Origin: Haliotis asinina
Taxonomy: Eukaryota > Mollusca > Gastropoda > Lepetellida > Haliotidae
NCBI RefSeq assembly: GCF_037392515.1
Contig: NC_090288.1
Span: 54,793,673 to 54,857,672 of the forward strand
Length of the DNA: 64,000 nucleotides
Direction: 5' to 3'
The position numbers were made by a program, and so were the translations under genes. Shown here one piece after another: positions 46,917 through 55,784 of this stretch. The notes below the pieces were generated by a model that was given only the letters and a program-made list of their open reading frames with translations, made no database searches and had not been told where the DNA came from. The stretch's first letter is position 1; each line of letters opens with the position of its first letter.

Positions 46917-47135
46917 GGGCTAGAATTGGTCAGATTCAGAAAGCATGCTTGTTGTAAGAGGAAACTAACGGGATCTGGAGGTGAGGAATGCTGATTAGGT
47001 TGACCTATCATTGGTCCCCTTTTGCGTAGATTGATGCTCATTCTGTTGATCACTTGATTGTCCGTTTTATTTATTTATAGACCGTTACCATGCACCTGCA
47101 ATATTACTGAGTGTGACGTTAAACAACAAATGAAC
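46917..47135 (-). repeat. SINE copy, minus strand, diverged
   Basis: It carries gggctagaattggtcagatt, gcatgcttgttgtaagagg, aaactaacgggatctgg, gatgctcattctgttgatca, atattactgagtgtgacgtt and aaacaacaaa. This is the reverse complement of the family, with small indels. Confidence 0.8.
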
Positions 47136-47357
47136 GCAAAATAAGTCCTTTGAGAATGTTGACTCAGGTCTACTGCGGTGCTGCTATCCAAGGCCCAGTT
47201 CCATGAAATGATCTGCTTAAAGGGAGATCTTAACTCCAACCTAGTCTGTAAAACAGTACCTAAACCGCATTGTTTCCCTTCCGCTCAACCCTCTAGGTAT
47301 TGCAAAAGCTCTTGATGAAACTTATCCAGACTTCCACTGAATCTCCCAGCTCTTTAG

Positions 47358-47624
47358 AGTGAGTGAGTGAGTTTAGGTTTACACCGCACTCAGCAATGTT
47401 CCAGCTATATGGCGGCGGTCTGTAAATAATCGAGTCTGGACCAGACAATCCAGTGAGCAACAACATGAGCATCGATCTGCGCAACTGGGAACCGATGACA
47501 TGTGTCAACCAAGTCAGCGAGCCTGACCACCCGATCCCGTTAGTCGCCTCTTACGACAAGCATAGTCGCCTTTTGTGGCAAGCATGGGTTGCTGAAGGCC
47601 TATTCTACCCCGGGACCTTCACGG
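47358..47624 (+). repeat. SINE copy, near-consensus, plus strand
   Basis: The best-preserved copy in the window, about 267 bp. It starts with a gtga repeat (agtgagtgagtgagttt), continues with ttccagctatatggcggcgg and cgagtctggaccagacaatc, and ends atgggttgctgaaggcctat then tctaccccgggaccttcacg. It serves as the reference for the other copies. Its start, read in reverse, is the typical cactcactcac tail, so the element proper may run on the minus strand. Abalone origin is recalled, not checked. Confidence 0.9.
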
Positions 47625-47629
47625 GTGTC

Positions 47630-48485
47630 CAGCTCTTTGGGTCTCCTTTCAAATTTCATAGTAGTTATTCTTCGTATCACAAGTATATATGTTCAGAAAC
47701 TATGCGTTAATCTGCTAAAATACTTTAACAATGACTTAAGATAGTGGTAGCACTAGTATGCGATGTTCCACGAAAAACAGTATGACTTCTTTGATTGGCA
47801 TTCTAGAAGCTGAGGGGATGAAGAATGAGGATATGCTTTTAAAACGACATTAGAATCTATATGTGGAAACTTTGCATAAATAGTTCTATATCCGTAAGAA
47901 CTGTCTCCATTTTAGATTGGTTTGAAAAAATCCCATTTGGTGGTCTATATTGTGATAACATAAACAGAACAAAAAACACAGAACATGTGAACAAAAAAGG
48001 TTTTATTTAAGTCAACAAATCAATTAACAAGATAAAACAAGCATGGCATGAAAAGCACCATCAACGCACAGTGCCGTGCCTCTTCAGCCACTGAATATTT
48101 ACCCATAACAATGAGTATCAAAGGTATTCCGTATTCACAAGCACAAATAACAATGCACCAAATGGTATAAATACAGCACTCCTCTCCTTAACACCGCAAT
48201 GAATAAACAATTAACAAATATTCATTTTCCGAGTGGAAAACTGCAGCAATAAATTGAGAGGTAAAATACAATACAGGGAGGTAACTCTTTACAATACTGA
48301 CATGCGGAATGGTAAGAGCACGAACGAACAATCAGGTTTGGAAGTGTGTGCGAACGTTGGAACTGAAATATTATGTACCTGTAAATACAAATTAAATATC
48401 TTATAGTCCAAAGCGTACCAGTAATACGCATACCAATTACATCACTATTGTCTATATACAACGACAATATGTGTGCTTCAGCAGT
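47630..48485. other. Intergenic; possible minus-strand poly(A) signal near 48,001
   Basis: At about 48,001-48,007 the plus strand reads ttttattt, giving AATAAAA on the minus strand, followed on that strand by a T-rich stretch. It could mark the 3' end of a minus-strand transcript, but no supported reading frame leads into it. Confidence 0.25.
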
Positions 48486-48487
48486 TC

Positions 48488-48750
48488 CTAGTGGGTCCTG
48501 GGGTAGGAGCAACCCATGCTTCCCATAAAAGGCGACCATGCTTGTCGTAAGAGGCGACTAACGGTATCGGGTGGTCAGGCTTGCTGACTTGGTTGACACA
48601 TGCCATCGGTTCCCAATTGTGCAGATCGATGCTCATGTTGCTGATCACTGGATTGTTTGGTCCAGACTCGATTATTTACTGACCGGCGCCATATAGATGG
48701 AATATTGCTGAGTGCGGCGTAAAACTAAACTCACTCACTCACTCATTCAG
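48488..48750 (-). repeat. SINE copy, near-consensus, minus strand
   Basis: A full-length reverse copy. It starts at tagtgggtcctggggtagga, then caacccatgcttcccataaa, and ends gaatattgctgagtgcggcg then taaaactaaactcactcact. Together with 47,358-47,624 it forms an inverted pair about 0.87 kb apart. Confidence 0.9.
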
Positions 48751-49014
48751 TTCCTAGTGGCTTGTGCAACTTATACATACTGAGAGTAGTAATTGTGATG
48801 GTGGCACATACAACTACATGAAATGTCTAACATAAAATACAATCAATGCTGAAGAAGCGATATTATGTGCTAAACAATGTAAAGCGATGAACATGTAAGA
48901 TATTTTACATACGCTTCTGGCTATTGCAGTCAGCTAAGCCATTCCTTTCTGCAAACACGTTGATGAAATGAAAGTCTGTTCACAACAGATAATTTCGTCT
49001 CTTCTTATTATTTA

Positions 49015-49160
49015 AACTGTTCAGTTTAGATTAAATTGAAAGTGAAACACCTTTTGAACCTGCAACCTTTTCATTCAAACTTTTCTTTTAGATTAAATTG
49101 AATGTGAATTATGTTTTGATCAGTTCCTTAAACCTGTAGCCTTTATTCCAACTTTTCATA
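49015..49160. repeat. Two-copy diverged tandem repeat
   Basis: The phrase tttagattaaattgaa, then a gtgaa-containing segment, then acctg, agcctt or aacctt, and attcaaac or attccaac, occurs twice in succession (about 49,023-49,085 and 49,087-49,160). The second copy is longer. Confidence 0.5.
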
Positions 49161-49289
49161 CAAACCGACATGCTCTGAAAGGTTATTGTTGACACTGTTA
49201 GTGTTATAGACAAAGCAGAGTATACCAATTTAATTTGTAGTTCCAACATATCTTCCGCAAAACGCATTCGTAACTACTCGTCTCTTTCC

Positions 49290-49814
49290 GTGACCTACAA
49301 GAAGACTCGTAGCCCCCTCGTACGCCATCACTGCCAAGAATCGTGGCAAACCAATCAAAACACTGGTAGTAAAACGCATTTCAAAGCAGTTGAGCTAAAG
49401 GATGAACAACTGTCAACACCGAGACACATTTGCAAAGGGAATGAGATTGCATTGCTATTTTGCCCATGGGATGAAGGATATATTCTAAGAGTCATGTTTG
49501 GAAATTCAGAGTTATCTTTAATTGATAACAGTACTAGACTATTTCCATCTCCATGCCCGTTTGCGCTTACACAGGACCCAGTCGTAAACACGAGATGGCT
49601 ACGAGACGCCATTCGGCTTGCCGGAATGACACGATTAGTTACGAAGGCGACAAAGCGAAGTGCACTGCAAGCTCGCTTTCTAAGAACACCAGGCAGCATA
49701 TGCATGAGATTCAATAATGCATATTCCTATAACATATACCTTCATAATAGGAATAAAAATATTGATGGCGACACGTTCATCTACAATTCAAAAGAAAATT
49801 TACACTTCTTTTAG
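49290..49814 (+). other. Unassigned region open on both strands
   Basis: The plus strand is open for 174 codons here. The listed start is GTG, so the true start is unknown. The complementary strand is open over 49,355-49,714, with an ATG at 49,705. The plus product has a basic stretch (RLVTKATKRSALQARFLR) and no domain I recognise. The antisense frame reads FVAFVTNRVIPASRMASRSH in its N-terminal half. Long opposed open frames with fairly even base use could be a real exon, a decayed gene or part of an unrecognised mobile element. I cannot say which strand, if either, is coding. Confidence 0.3.
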
Positions 49815-50200
49815 ATGCAACAGAAAAAAATACCATTGCTGAAGAATGGACACTGATAACTTGACGAGGCTAACCTGAGACTTAGTGACAGACAGAGACC
49901 GTCATGTTGGGTGTGATCGCTGTAACGGTAATTGTGTCCCCAAGAACACGCTTAAGTGGGTGTATGCCTAATGCTGGCACCAGTCAAAGTGACACAGGGC
50001 GTATAAATATCACATCGTACAAGCATAGTATCATGCATATCGTTTTCGCGAAAACCTGGTTTAATTACTGTTTAGTGTGAACCAGTCTCATCATATTCAA
50101 TACCATTTTGCGATCTGAGCCCCATGACATCATACATGGAAAATAATGGAGACTAATCTATGGTGGTGACGTTAATTATCTACGTCTATGTTTCTAAACA
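49815..50200. other. Intergenic, nothing recognised
   Basis: No supported gene. It lies downstream of the GPCR's presumed transcript end. Confidence 0.4.
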
Positions 50201-50205
50201 TATTA

Positions 50206-50211
50206 TTTATT
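50206..50211 (-). terminator. Poly(A) signal candidate for the GPCR transcript
   Basis: The plus strand reads tttatt, so the minus strand carries AATAAA about 280 nt downstream of the GPCR stop codon. Position and orientation fit a short 3' UTR. AATAAA is common in AT-rich DNA. Confidence 0.4.
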
Positions 50212-50492
50212 TTATGTAAATGTGCGTTATCAAGATATACCACCATTAATCTGAAATGAATTTGACAATTAGTGCATGTGGTGTTTGTGAGAATATCAAA
50301 ATCCCGGGTTGCTTTGCGATTGGATTGCGATTTGGAACAGACTGCATCAATCATCTCAAATACGTGTTTTCCAAGGTTAAAAGGTGAGACTATTCACGAA
50401 CCTTCTGTCGGTTACTGTCCACAAACGCACAGACATGCAGGTCAGTGTTAAAATAGTCTCATCCCATATAATTAATCTGGAGTATTTTGAAG

Positions 50493-51620
50493 TCAGCAAC
50501 TGGTTCCATACCCTGTGTCAGTCGGTGCTTCGTCTGCACACTGGGGTTTGTGAGTGTGAACTTCAGGACCGTCGTTCGAAGCTTCATCCTCATCTGAATT
50601 ATCGTCAGCTTCCACAAGTTCCGTTGTATCCATCCCTGGCTGTCGTCTGATGAAGCGAACCACGGGCAGCATGGCGGTTTTGTAGTCCGGGTTGATGAGC
50701 CATATTGCTGGCTGAATGCCCGATTTGGCGAACAGAAGCCATTCAAAGACTGTTGTGACGGGCAGGCTCCAATGGATGCACTCCAAGGATCCACAACTTC
50801 CTAGACTCAGCCCCACGTTGAGGACAAAGCAAGGGAGGGACATCAACAGGGTGATTGCGTTGGCTCCAGACAGAACCTTCAGACTGAAGACCTTGTTTTC
50901 TATTCTGTTGAGCTCATGGTGAGTTGATTTGGAGAACTTTTCCTTGATGATTATTATGATAAGGAAGATGACAGTGACTACCCCGGGGACGAAGAATCCA
51001 ATTAGAGCTGAGGTGATAGCACCAGTGTAGGAGATGTCAGCATGACAAAAGAGGTTGGGGTGGATGATGACAGCTTCAGTTTCTCTACAATTCCTGACGG
51101 ATTGACCAAAAAGGACTAGGTAGAACCACAGCAGAACAATCAAGGTCAAGTTTAGGGCTAACTTCACTTTTGGTCCAAACTGAAGACGACAGCAGTGACC
51201 GCCAAGACGATTTAGATTTATTAATCCCAAGGCATGAACACTAACGAATGTCGTGTAGTAAAGAAACGTATTCCAGATAAACAAACTCTCACAACCATGG
51301 GTCCACACCTGCTGGAGGTAGAAGTCTGCTGCCAGCGGACAATAAAACACTCCAACCGCCAGATCTGCTACTGCTATTTGTACGACGTACAATGTAGGTC
51401 TCTGGGTGCGCAGGTAGCGACTGGTCAGGATTACTGCTATGAGGAAGGCGTTCGCCAGCACGATCCAGAACGTGAATATGATGGACACTGTGGCGACAGC
51501 ACCTTGGGTGCCCCAGGGTTTGAACTCGGGAATGGAGAAGTTGCCCCCATACCTGTCCTGGCGTCGCATGTCCTCGGCACCGCTGGTCTCTGCCCACTCA
51601 AGCCTGCTCTCGCCGGTCAT
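50493..51620 (-). CDS. Rhodopsin-like (class A) orphan G protein-coupled receptor, coding exon
   Basis: A 375-residue seven-helix plasma-membrane receptor counted from the ATG at 51,620. Helices lie at about 42-67, 76-101, 113-138, 153-174, 198-226, 248-273 and 286-309. Family marks are the TM2 VADL motif with D86, Cys110 before TM3 pairing with an extracellular loop-2 Cys, prolines in TM5 and TM6, and a helix-8 start NPDYK. An N-glycosylation site (NFS, N27) lies in the N-terminus, and the tail is acidic (about 335-351). Unusual changes: LNR replaces D/E-R-Y, LPCF replaces CWxP, and QPAIW replaces NPxxY. The ATG directly follows ttgcag on the minus strand, a good splice acceptor, so an upstream exon is likely. 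Ligand unknown; a peptide or amine receptor is possible. Class A assignment is firm, subfamily is not. Confidence 0.88.
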   Translation of the reverse strand: MTGESRLEWAETSGAEDMRRQDRYGGNFSIPEFKPWGTQGAVATVSIIFTFWIVLANAFLIAVILTSRYLRTQRPTLYVVQIAVADLAVGVFYCPLAADFYLQQVWTHGCESLFIWNTFLYYTTFVSVHALGLINLNRLGGHCCRLQFGPKVKLALNLTLIVLLWFYLVLFGQSVRNCRETEAVIIHPNLFCHADISYTGAITSALIGFFVPGVVTVIFLIIIIIKEKFSKSTHHELNRIENKVFSLKVLSGANAITLLMSLPCFVLNVGLSLGSCGSLECIHWSLPVTTVFEWLLFAKSGIQPAIWLINPDYKTAMLPVVRFIRRQPGMDTTELVEADDNSDEDEASNDGPEVHTHKPQCADEAPTDTGYGTSC

Positions 51621-51789
51621 CTGCAACACAAGACGTCACTGAATAATCTCAAAAACACTGCGAGTCCATGTCACGAGTTTCAGTCTTCACTTCGCACCCC
51701 CAAAGGTTGTTAGATAGTTCAAGGATAATGTCAGTCACCAGAACACTCCGTCTGAACATAATGACAGATTAGTTAGGTTTTTGTGTATG

Positions 51790-53010
51790 CTCTTAACGGT
51801 CACAAGTTGATAAATGCCACGTAATGATTACAACACTGCCCTCTAACAAGGACAGAGATAGTTACAAGCTCATGCCAGGCATTACGACACTATCCTCTAA
51901 CAAGGAGAGAGATATCTAGTCACAGACTCATGTCAACCATTACGACACCATCCTCTAACAAGATATTTAGTCACATGCTCATGTCAACACTATCCTTAAC
52001 AGTCACAAGTTAATAGATGCCATGTAATGATTACAACACAGCCGCTACCCTCTAACAAGGATAGAGATAGTCAAGAGCCCATGTTGGTCATTTCAAAACT
52101 GCCCGCTAACAAGGACAGAGATAGTCACAAGCTCATGCTGTTCATTACAATACTACCCTCGAACAAGTACAGAGATAGTCACAAGCTTATGTCTTGCGTC
52201 GTCTGTGTGTCAGTGGTCGGTAGGGAGCGGCCTCTGAACTATGACATAAAAAAAACTGTCTGACGATTATCTAGTCACATGCTCATGTCAGCCATTACGA
52301 CACTATCCTCTAACAAGAACACAGATGTCTAGTCACAGGCTCATGCCAGGCATTACGACACTATCCTCTAACAAGAACACAGATGTCTAGTCACAGGCTC
52401 ATGCCAGGCATTACGACACTATCCGCTAAGAACAGAGATATCTAGTCACAGGCTGTTGTCAACACTATCCTTAACAGTCGCAAGTTAATAAATGCCATGT
52501 AATGATTACAACACTACCCTCTAATGAGGATAGAGATAGTCACGAGCCCATGTTGGTCATTTCAATACTACCCTCTAACGATAACGATAGTAACAAGTTA
52601 ATATTGATCATTACAATACTACACCCAAACGAGGGCAGAGATGGTCACAAGCTAATACTGGTCATCACAATACCACCCTCTAACAAGGACAGAGATAGTC
52701 ATGAGCCCATGTTGGTCATTTCAACACTACCCTCTAACGATAACGATAGTCACAAGCTAATATTGGTCATTACAATACCACCCTCTAACAAGGACAGAGA
52801 TAGTCACAAGCTCACGTTTGTCATTACAACAATACCCTGTAACAAGGACAGAGACAGTCACAAGCTCACACTGGTCATCACAATACTACCCTCTAACAAG
52901 GACAGAGATAGTCACAAGCTTATGTCTTGCGTCGTCTGTGTGTCAGTAGTCGGCGCTAGGGTGCGTCCTCTGAACTCTGACATAAAGAAACGGTCTGTCG
53001 GTTATAATAC
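51790..53010 (+). repeat. 54-bp minisatellite with nested larger units
   Basis: The unit contains ctctaacaaggacagagata, gtcacaagctcatg and a variable tggtcattacaacactacc part, and repeats about 20 times with substitutions and deletions. Two larger units each end with cttgcgtcgtctgtgtgtca and a ctctgaact-containing block (about 52,190-52,262 and 52,925-53,005). Because 54 is a multiple of 3, plus-strand frames stay open at 52,027-52,263 and 52,502-53,017, giving an 18-residue repeat like LPSNKDRDSHKLMLVITI. Whether this is translated is unknown. It lies 170 bp or more upstream of the GPCR exon, so it could sit in that gene's intron or promoter. Confidence 0.85.
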
Positions 53011-53019
53011 AATGTAAAA

Positions 53020-54211
53020 TGGCAGACAGAATCGATTAAATTTAGAGGAATTGTTCAAACACCCCCAGTGGGAACAGTGACACCTTTGTCATAAATAACT
53101 TGCCTCGAATGGTTACCAGTAGTACCGACCACGATGAAATATAAGTTTTAAAAACGAAGATCCTATGTGGCTATTTATCATTCAGGGTAAATATATATTT
53201 ATATGTTTATACTTATATGAATATAAAGTAAACATGCCACGGTACATGTTTGGGACACATTCCTACGCTTGTCTACATAGATTAGGTCAAACTGTTGATA
53301 CATATTGAACAACTACGATCACACATATACATTCACTTCCTACGCATATTTTATTACATGACAGAGTTGGCGTCTGAGTGCCACCACAGGTGGTATCGAC
53401 CTCCAGCTGCCTTTACCCACCTGCATATTAATCAGCGTTGAAAGCACGCGACACTTCGCTCACACCAGACTTCCACAAGCACGGGATACCACTAGCACCT
53501 AGACGGTGTACAAGAAGACAAATTTCACTTCCTTTCCCACAATCAACAATCCATGATGGCTAACACTACAGATCACGTGACCAGCCAGCATATTTTATGA
53601 GAATCCTGCAGGCAGGCAGTAAAAGCGTTCTCTCCCGTTTTGCAATCAATAATCCCAGCACGGCATGCCCTAGAGACGTGGGAGGGAGAGATATGGCAGG
53701 AAAAACATGTGTTTTCTCCATCTTTGTAATACTAATGTCGTCATCTTTGTACCGGGAAGTTTAAATCAACTGAGGTCGGAAACGTAGCAATGTGACTGCT
53801 GAAGGCGGACTTCGTCGCCTGTCTGTGGAGGAGCATTTCTGAGAATGTCAAGTTTTCAATACGCTGCCCTTATCGTAATATCGCCATACATGCATACATA
53901 TGGTCTGTTGAATACATTGTTTTACATACCTTACTTGCTGCATAGTTGCATTATATGTGATATATATTACATACATACCAGTTAATATATATTTACTACC
54001 CATCGAAATCACTAGAGTAAATGTAGCTACTTTGTCACCGGTTCTACGCTAGATTTCGCAAAATATTCGATGCTGGTTAAAGGTACTGTTTACACATGAA
54101 TTGATGTATCGTAAAGCATTGAAAACATTATTGTCACGAGTTCAATCTATCTTGAAACTCAGTGAAAAGTAGCGAATTCTTCACAAAACTGTAATCCAAA
54201 ACGCCGTTGTT
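53020..54211. other. Intergenic, nothing recognised
   Basis: Unique-looking sequence between the minisatellite and the LTR element. It may contain 5' parts of the GPCR gene, but I could not identify an exon. Confidence 0.4.
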
Positions 54212-54216
54212 CACAC
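54212..54216. repeat. Target site duplication, left copy
   Basis: CACAC immediately precedes the TGTCA start of the 5' LTR and is repeated right after the 3' LTR. Five bases is the usual duplication for Ty3/gypsy integrases. Confidence 0.85.
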
Positions 54217-54452
54217 TGTCAAGATCACAGATGATTTCGTTTATATAATTAGTTTATGGTACTGTAAATAGATGTAGTATGGTATTGTTAGAGTGTGTTA
54301 TATATTGTTGGGAGTTGTTGTTAGATTATGTTCGGTAATACTATGGGAACAGGGTTATGTTCAGGGAAGCGTGACCAGGTATGGCCAGAGAGCTGGGGTG
54401 TTAATTTGTAAACAATAGAGAGGTGTTGAGTAGCTTGGGTATGGGAGGTCAA

Positions 54453-54460
54453 TATAAATA
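54453..54460 (+). promoter_or_regulatory. TATA box of the 5' LTR
   Basis: TATAAATA, with a plausible start site about 25-35 bp downstream near ctgcacagtcagcc. The same box is at 59,965-59,972 in the 3' LTR. Confidence 0.6.
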
Positions 54461-55369
54461 GTGAGGAAGGGTAGTAATCTGCACAGTCAGCCAGAATCAC
54501 CACTGTGTTCACCTGTATGGGTTCAACTTTTGTATGGGATTGCATCTCACGCTGGCTGGCGTAAGTTTTTATTATCATTATTACTTTTGTATTTATTGAT
54601 TGAGTAGATGTAGCAAGAAATTGTTTTACTGATGTAGTATTTCTAGATATATGTGCATATTGTAACACTATATAGCCACAAAGCCATTCAAAATTTGAAT
54701 GTTATCGTTCCACAAAAACTGTTCCACTTTCAAATATGTAAATCGGAGTAAAGTACATGCATAAAGTATAAGACATTGACACATGTCTTACTGAGTAACT
54801 GTAGTTACTTATATTGTATTGTAGTGTCCCGGAACTGGCCGGTTATCCTTAAAGTAAGGAGAGGGGTATTATCTCCGCCTGTAAGGAGACAGACAAGAGT
54901 CTTCCCTGTTGTACAAGGAGCATGTATCTCCTAGTAATGTGAGATGTGGATGGCACAGCCATCAACCATTACACAGGCCCCTTAAACTCCGTGAGGGAAA
55001 CCATCGCCTGGGTGTGAGGGATACCACACAAATACCATGACGTCACCAAGTGGAACCAAAGTGCACTGACATTCTGATTACATTGTAAAGAGAAAGTGTT
55101 CTCTCTGAGTGGCTAATTCCTTTATTGTTATTTAGTTCAATTGTTTAGTTTCTGATTGGGATTATATGTAATCATTATCTATATTAGTGAGGGTATTAGG
55201 ATTTTAGTGTAGTTAGTAGTAGTAGTAGTATTATTAGAACTTTAGCAATATAAGTGGTAGACAGAACTGTATATGTAGCTAGGTTAGGTAATTAGATTAG
55301 TTAGTTGTATTTGCACCTGTAGAATTAGTTTAGTATAGGTATTGGGGTTACTTATATCTTAAGGGGAGG

Positions 55370-55375
55370 AATAAA
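55370..55375 (+). terminator. LTR poly(A) signal
   Basis: AATAAA about 50 bp before the LTR end. The copy at 60,882-60,887 in the 3' LTR would serve the element's own transcript. Confidence 0.6.
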
Positions 55376-55428
55376 GTTTTGCAAAACAAACTATTCTTCT
55401 GTTGTGGTTACTTTGGTATGTGACATTT

Positions 55429-55446
55429 TGGTGGCAGCGGTGGGAT
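55429..55446 (+). other. Primer binding site, tRNA-Leu
   Basis: TGGTGGCAGCGGTGGGAT starts three bases after the 5' LTR. Its reverse complement, ATCCCACCGCTGCCACCA, matches the 3' end plus CCA of animal tRNA-Leu as I recall it, over 18 nt. This primes minus-strand DNA synthesis. Confidence 0.8.
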
Positions 55447-55784
55447 AATTAGATTATTTGTCACTATCAAAGGGAACCCTAGTTGTGTTCTGTAGCGCAT
55501 TTGATGTAGCGTTGTTGATTGTATATCGCTGCAGAATCTTTGTGTCCATAAAGAAGGGTTAGAACATACGGCACCACTTCTGCGTCCTTGAGTGTATGAT
55601 TTGGAATTCAAGGGTGGAGGGTGTATTGTGGTTATTGGTCAGTTAAGGCCATTGGTTCGTCGTGAACATTTTGAACATTGGGATATATGGGAAATCACCT
55701 CCGGTTTTATTCTTGGTAGGATCCCTATTTATTCCAGACAGTTTGACTTTTTGTGTACCCTGCTTTGCCCTCATACAGACAATT
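55447..55784 (+). other. 5' leader of the LTR element
   Basis: Untranslated stretch between the primer site and the gag ATG. The gag frame is open from 55,662, but those extra 41 residues are hydrophobic and unlike Gag, so they were left out of the CDS. Confidence 0.6.

Larger units (their letters stand above)
54217..55425 (+). repeat. 5' LTR
   Basis: Starts TGTCAAGATC and ends GGTATGTGACA. It contains a TATA box (54,453-54,460) and a poly(A) signal (55,370-55,375). By inference U3 is about 270 bp, R is unusually long (about 900 bp) and U5 is short. Small minus-strand open frames inside are duplicated in the 3' LTR and look incidental. Confidence 0.95.

Noticed and set aside
51234-51713. 159-codon plus-strand frame
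   Set aside because: Shadow of the GPCR exon on the opposite strand.
54321-54668. 115-codon minus-strand frame, repeated at 59,833-60,180
   Set aside because: It lies inside both LTRs and is duplicated with them; no conserved domain.
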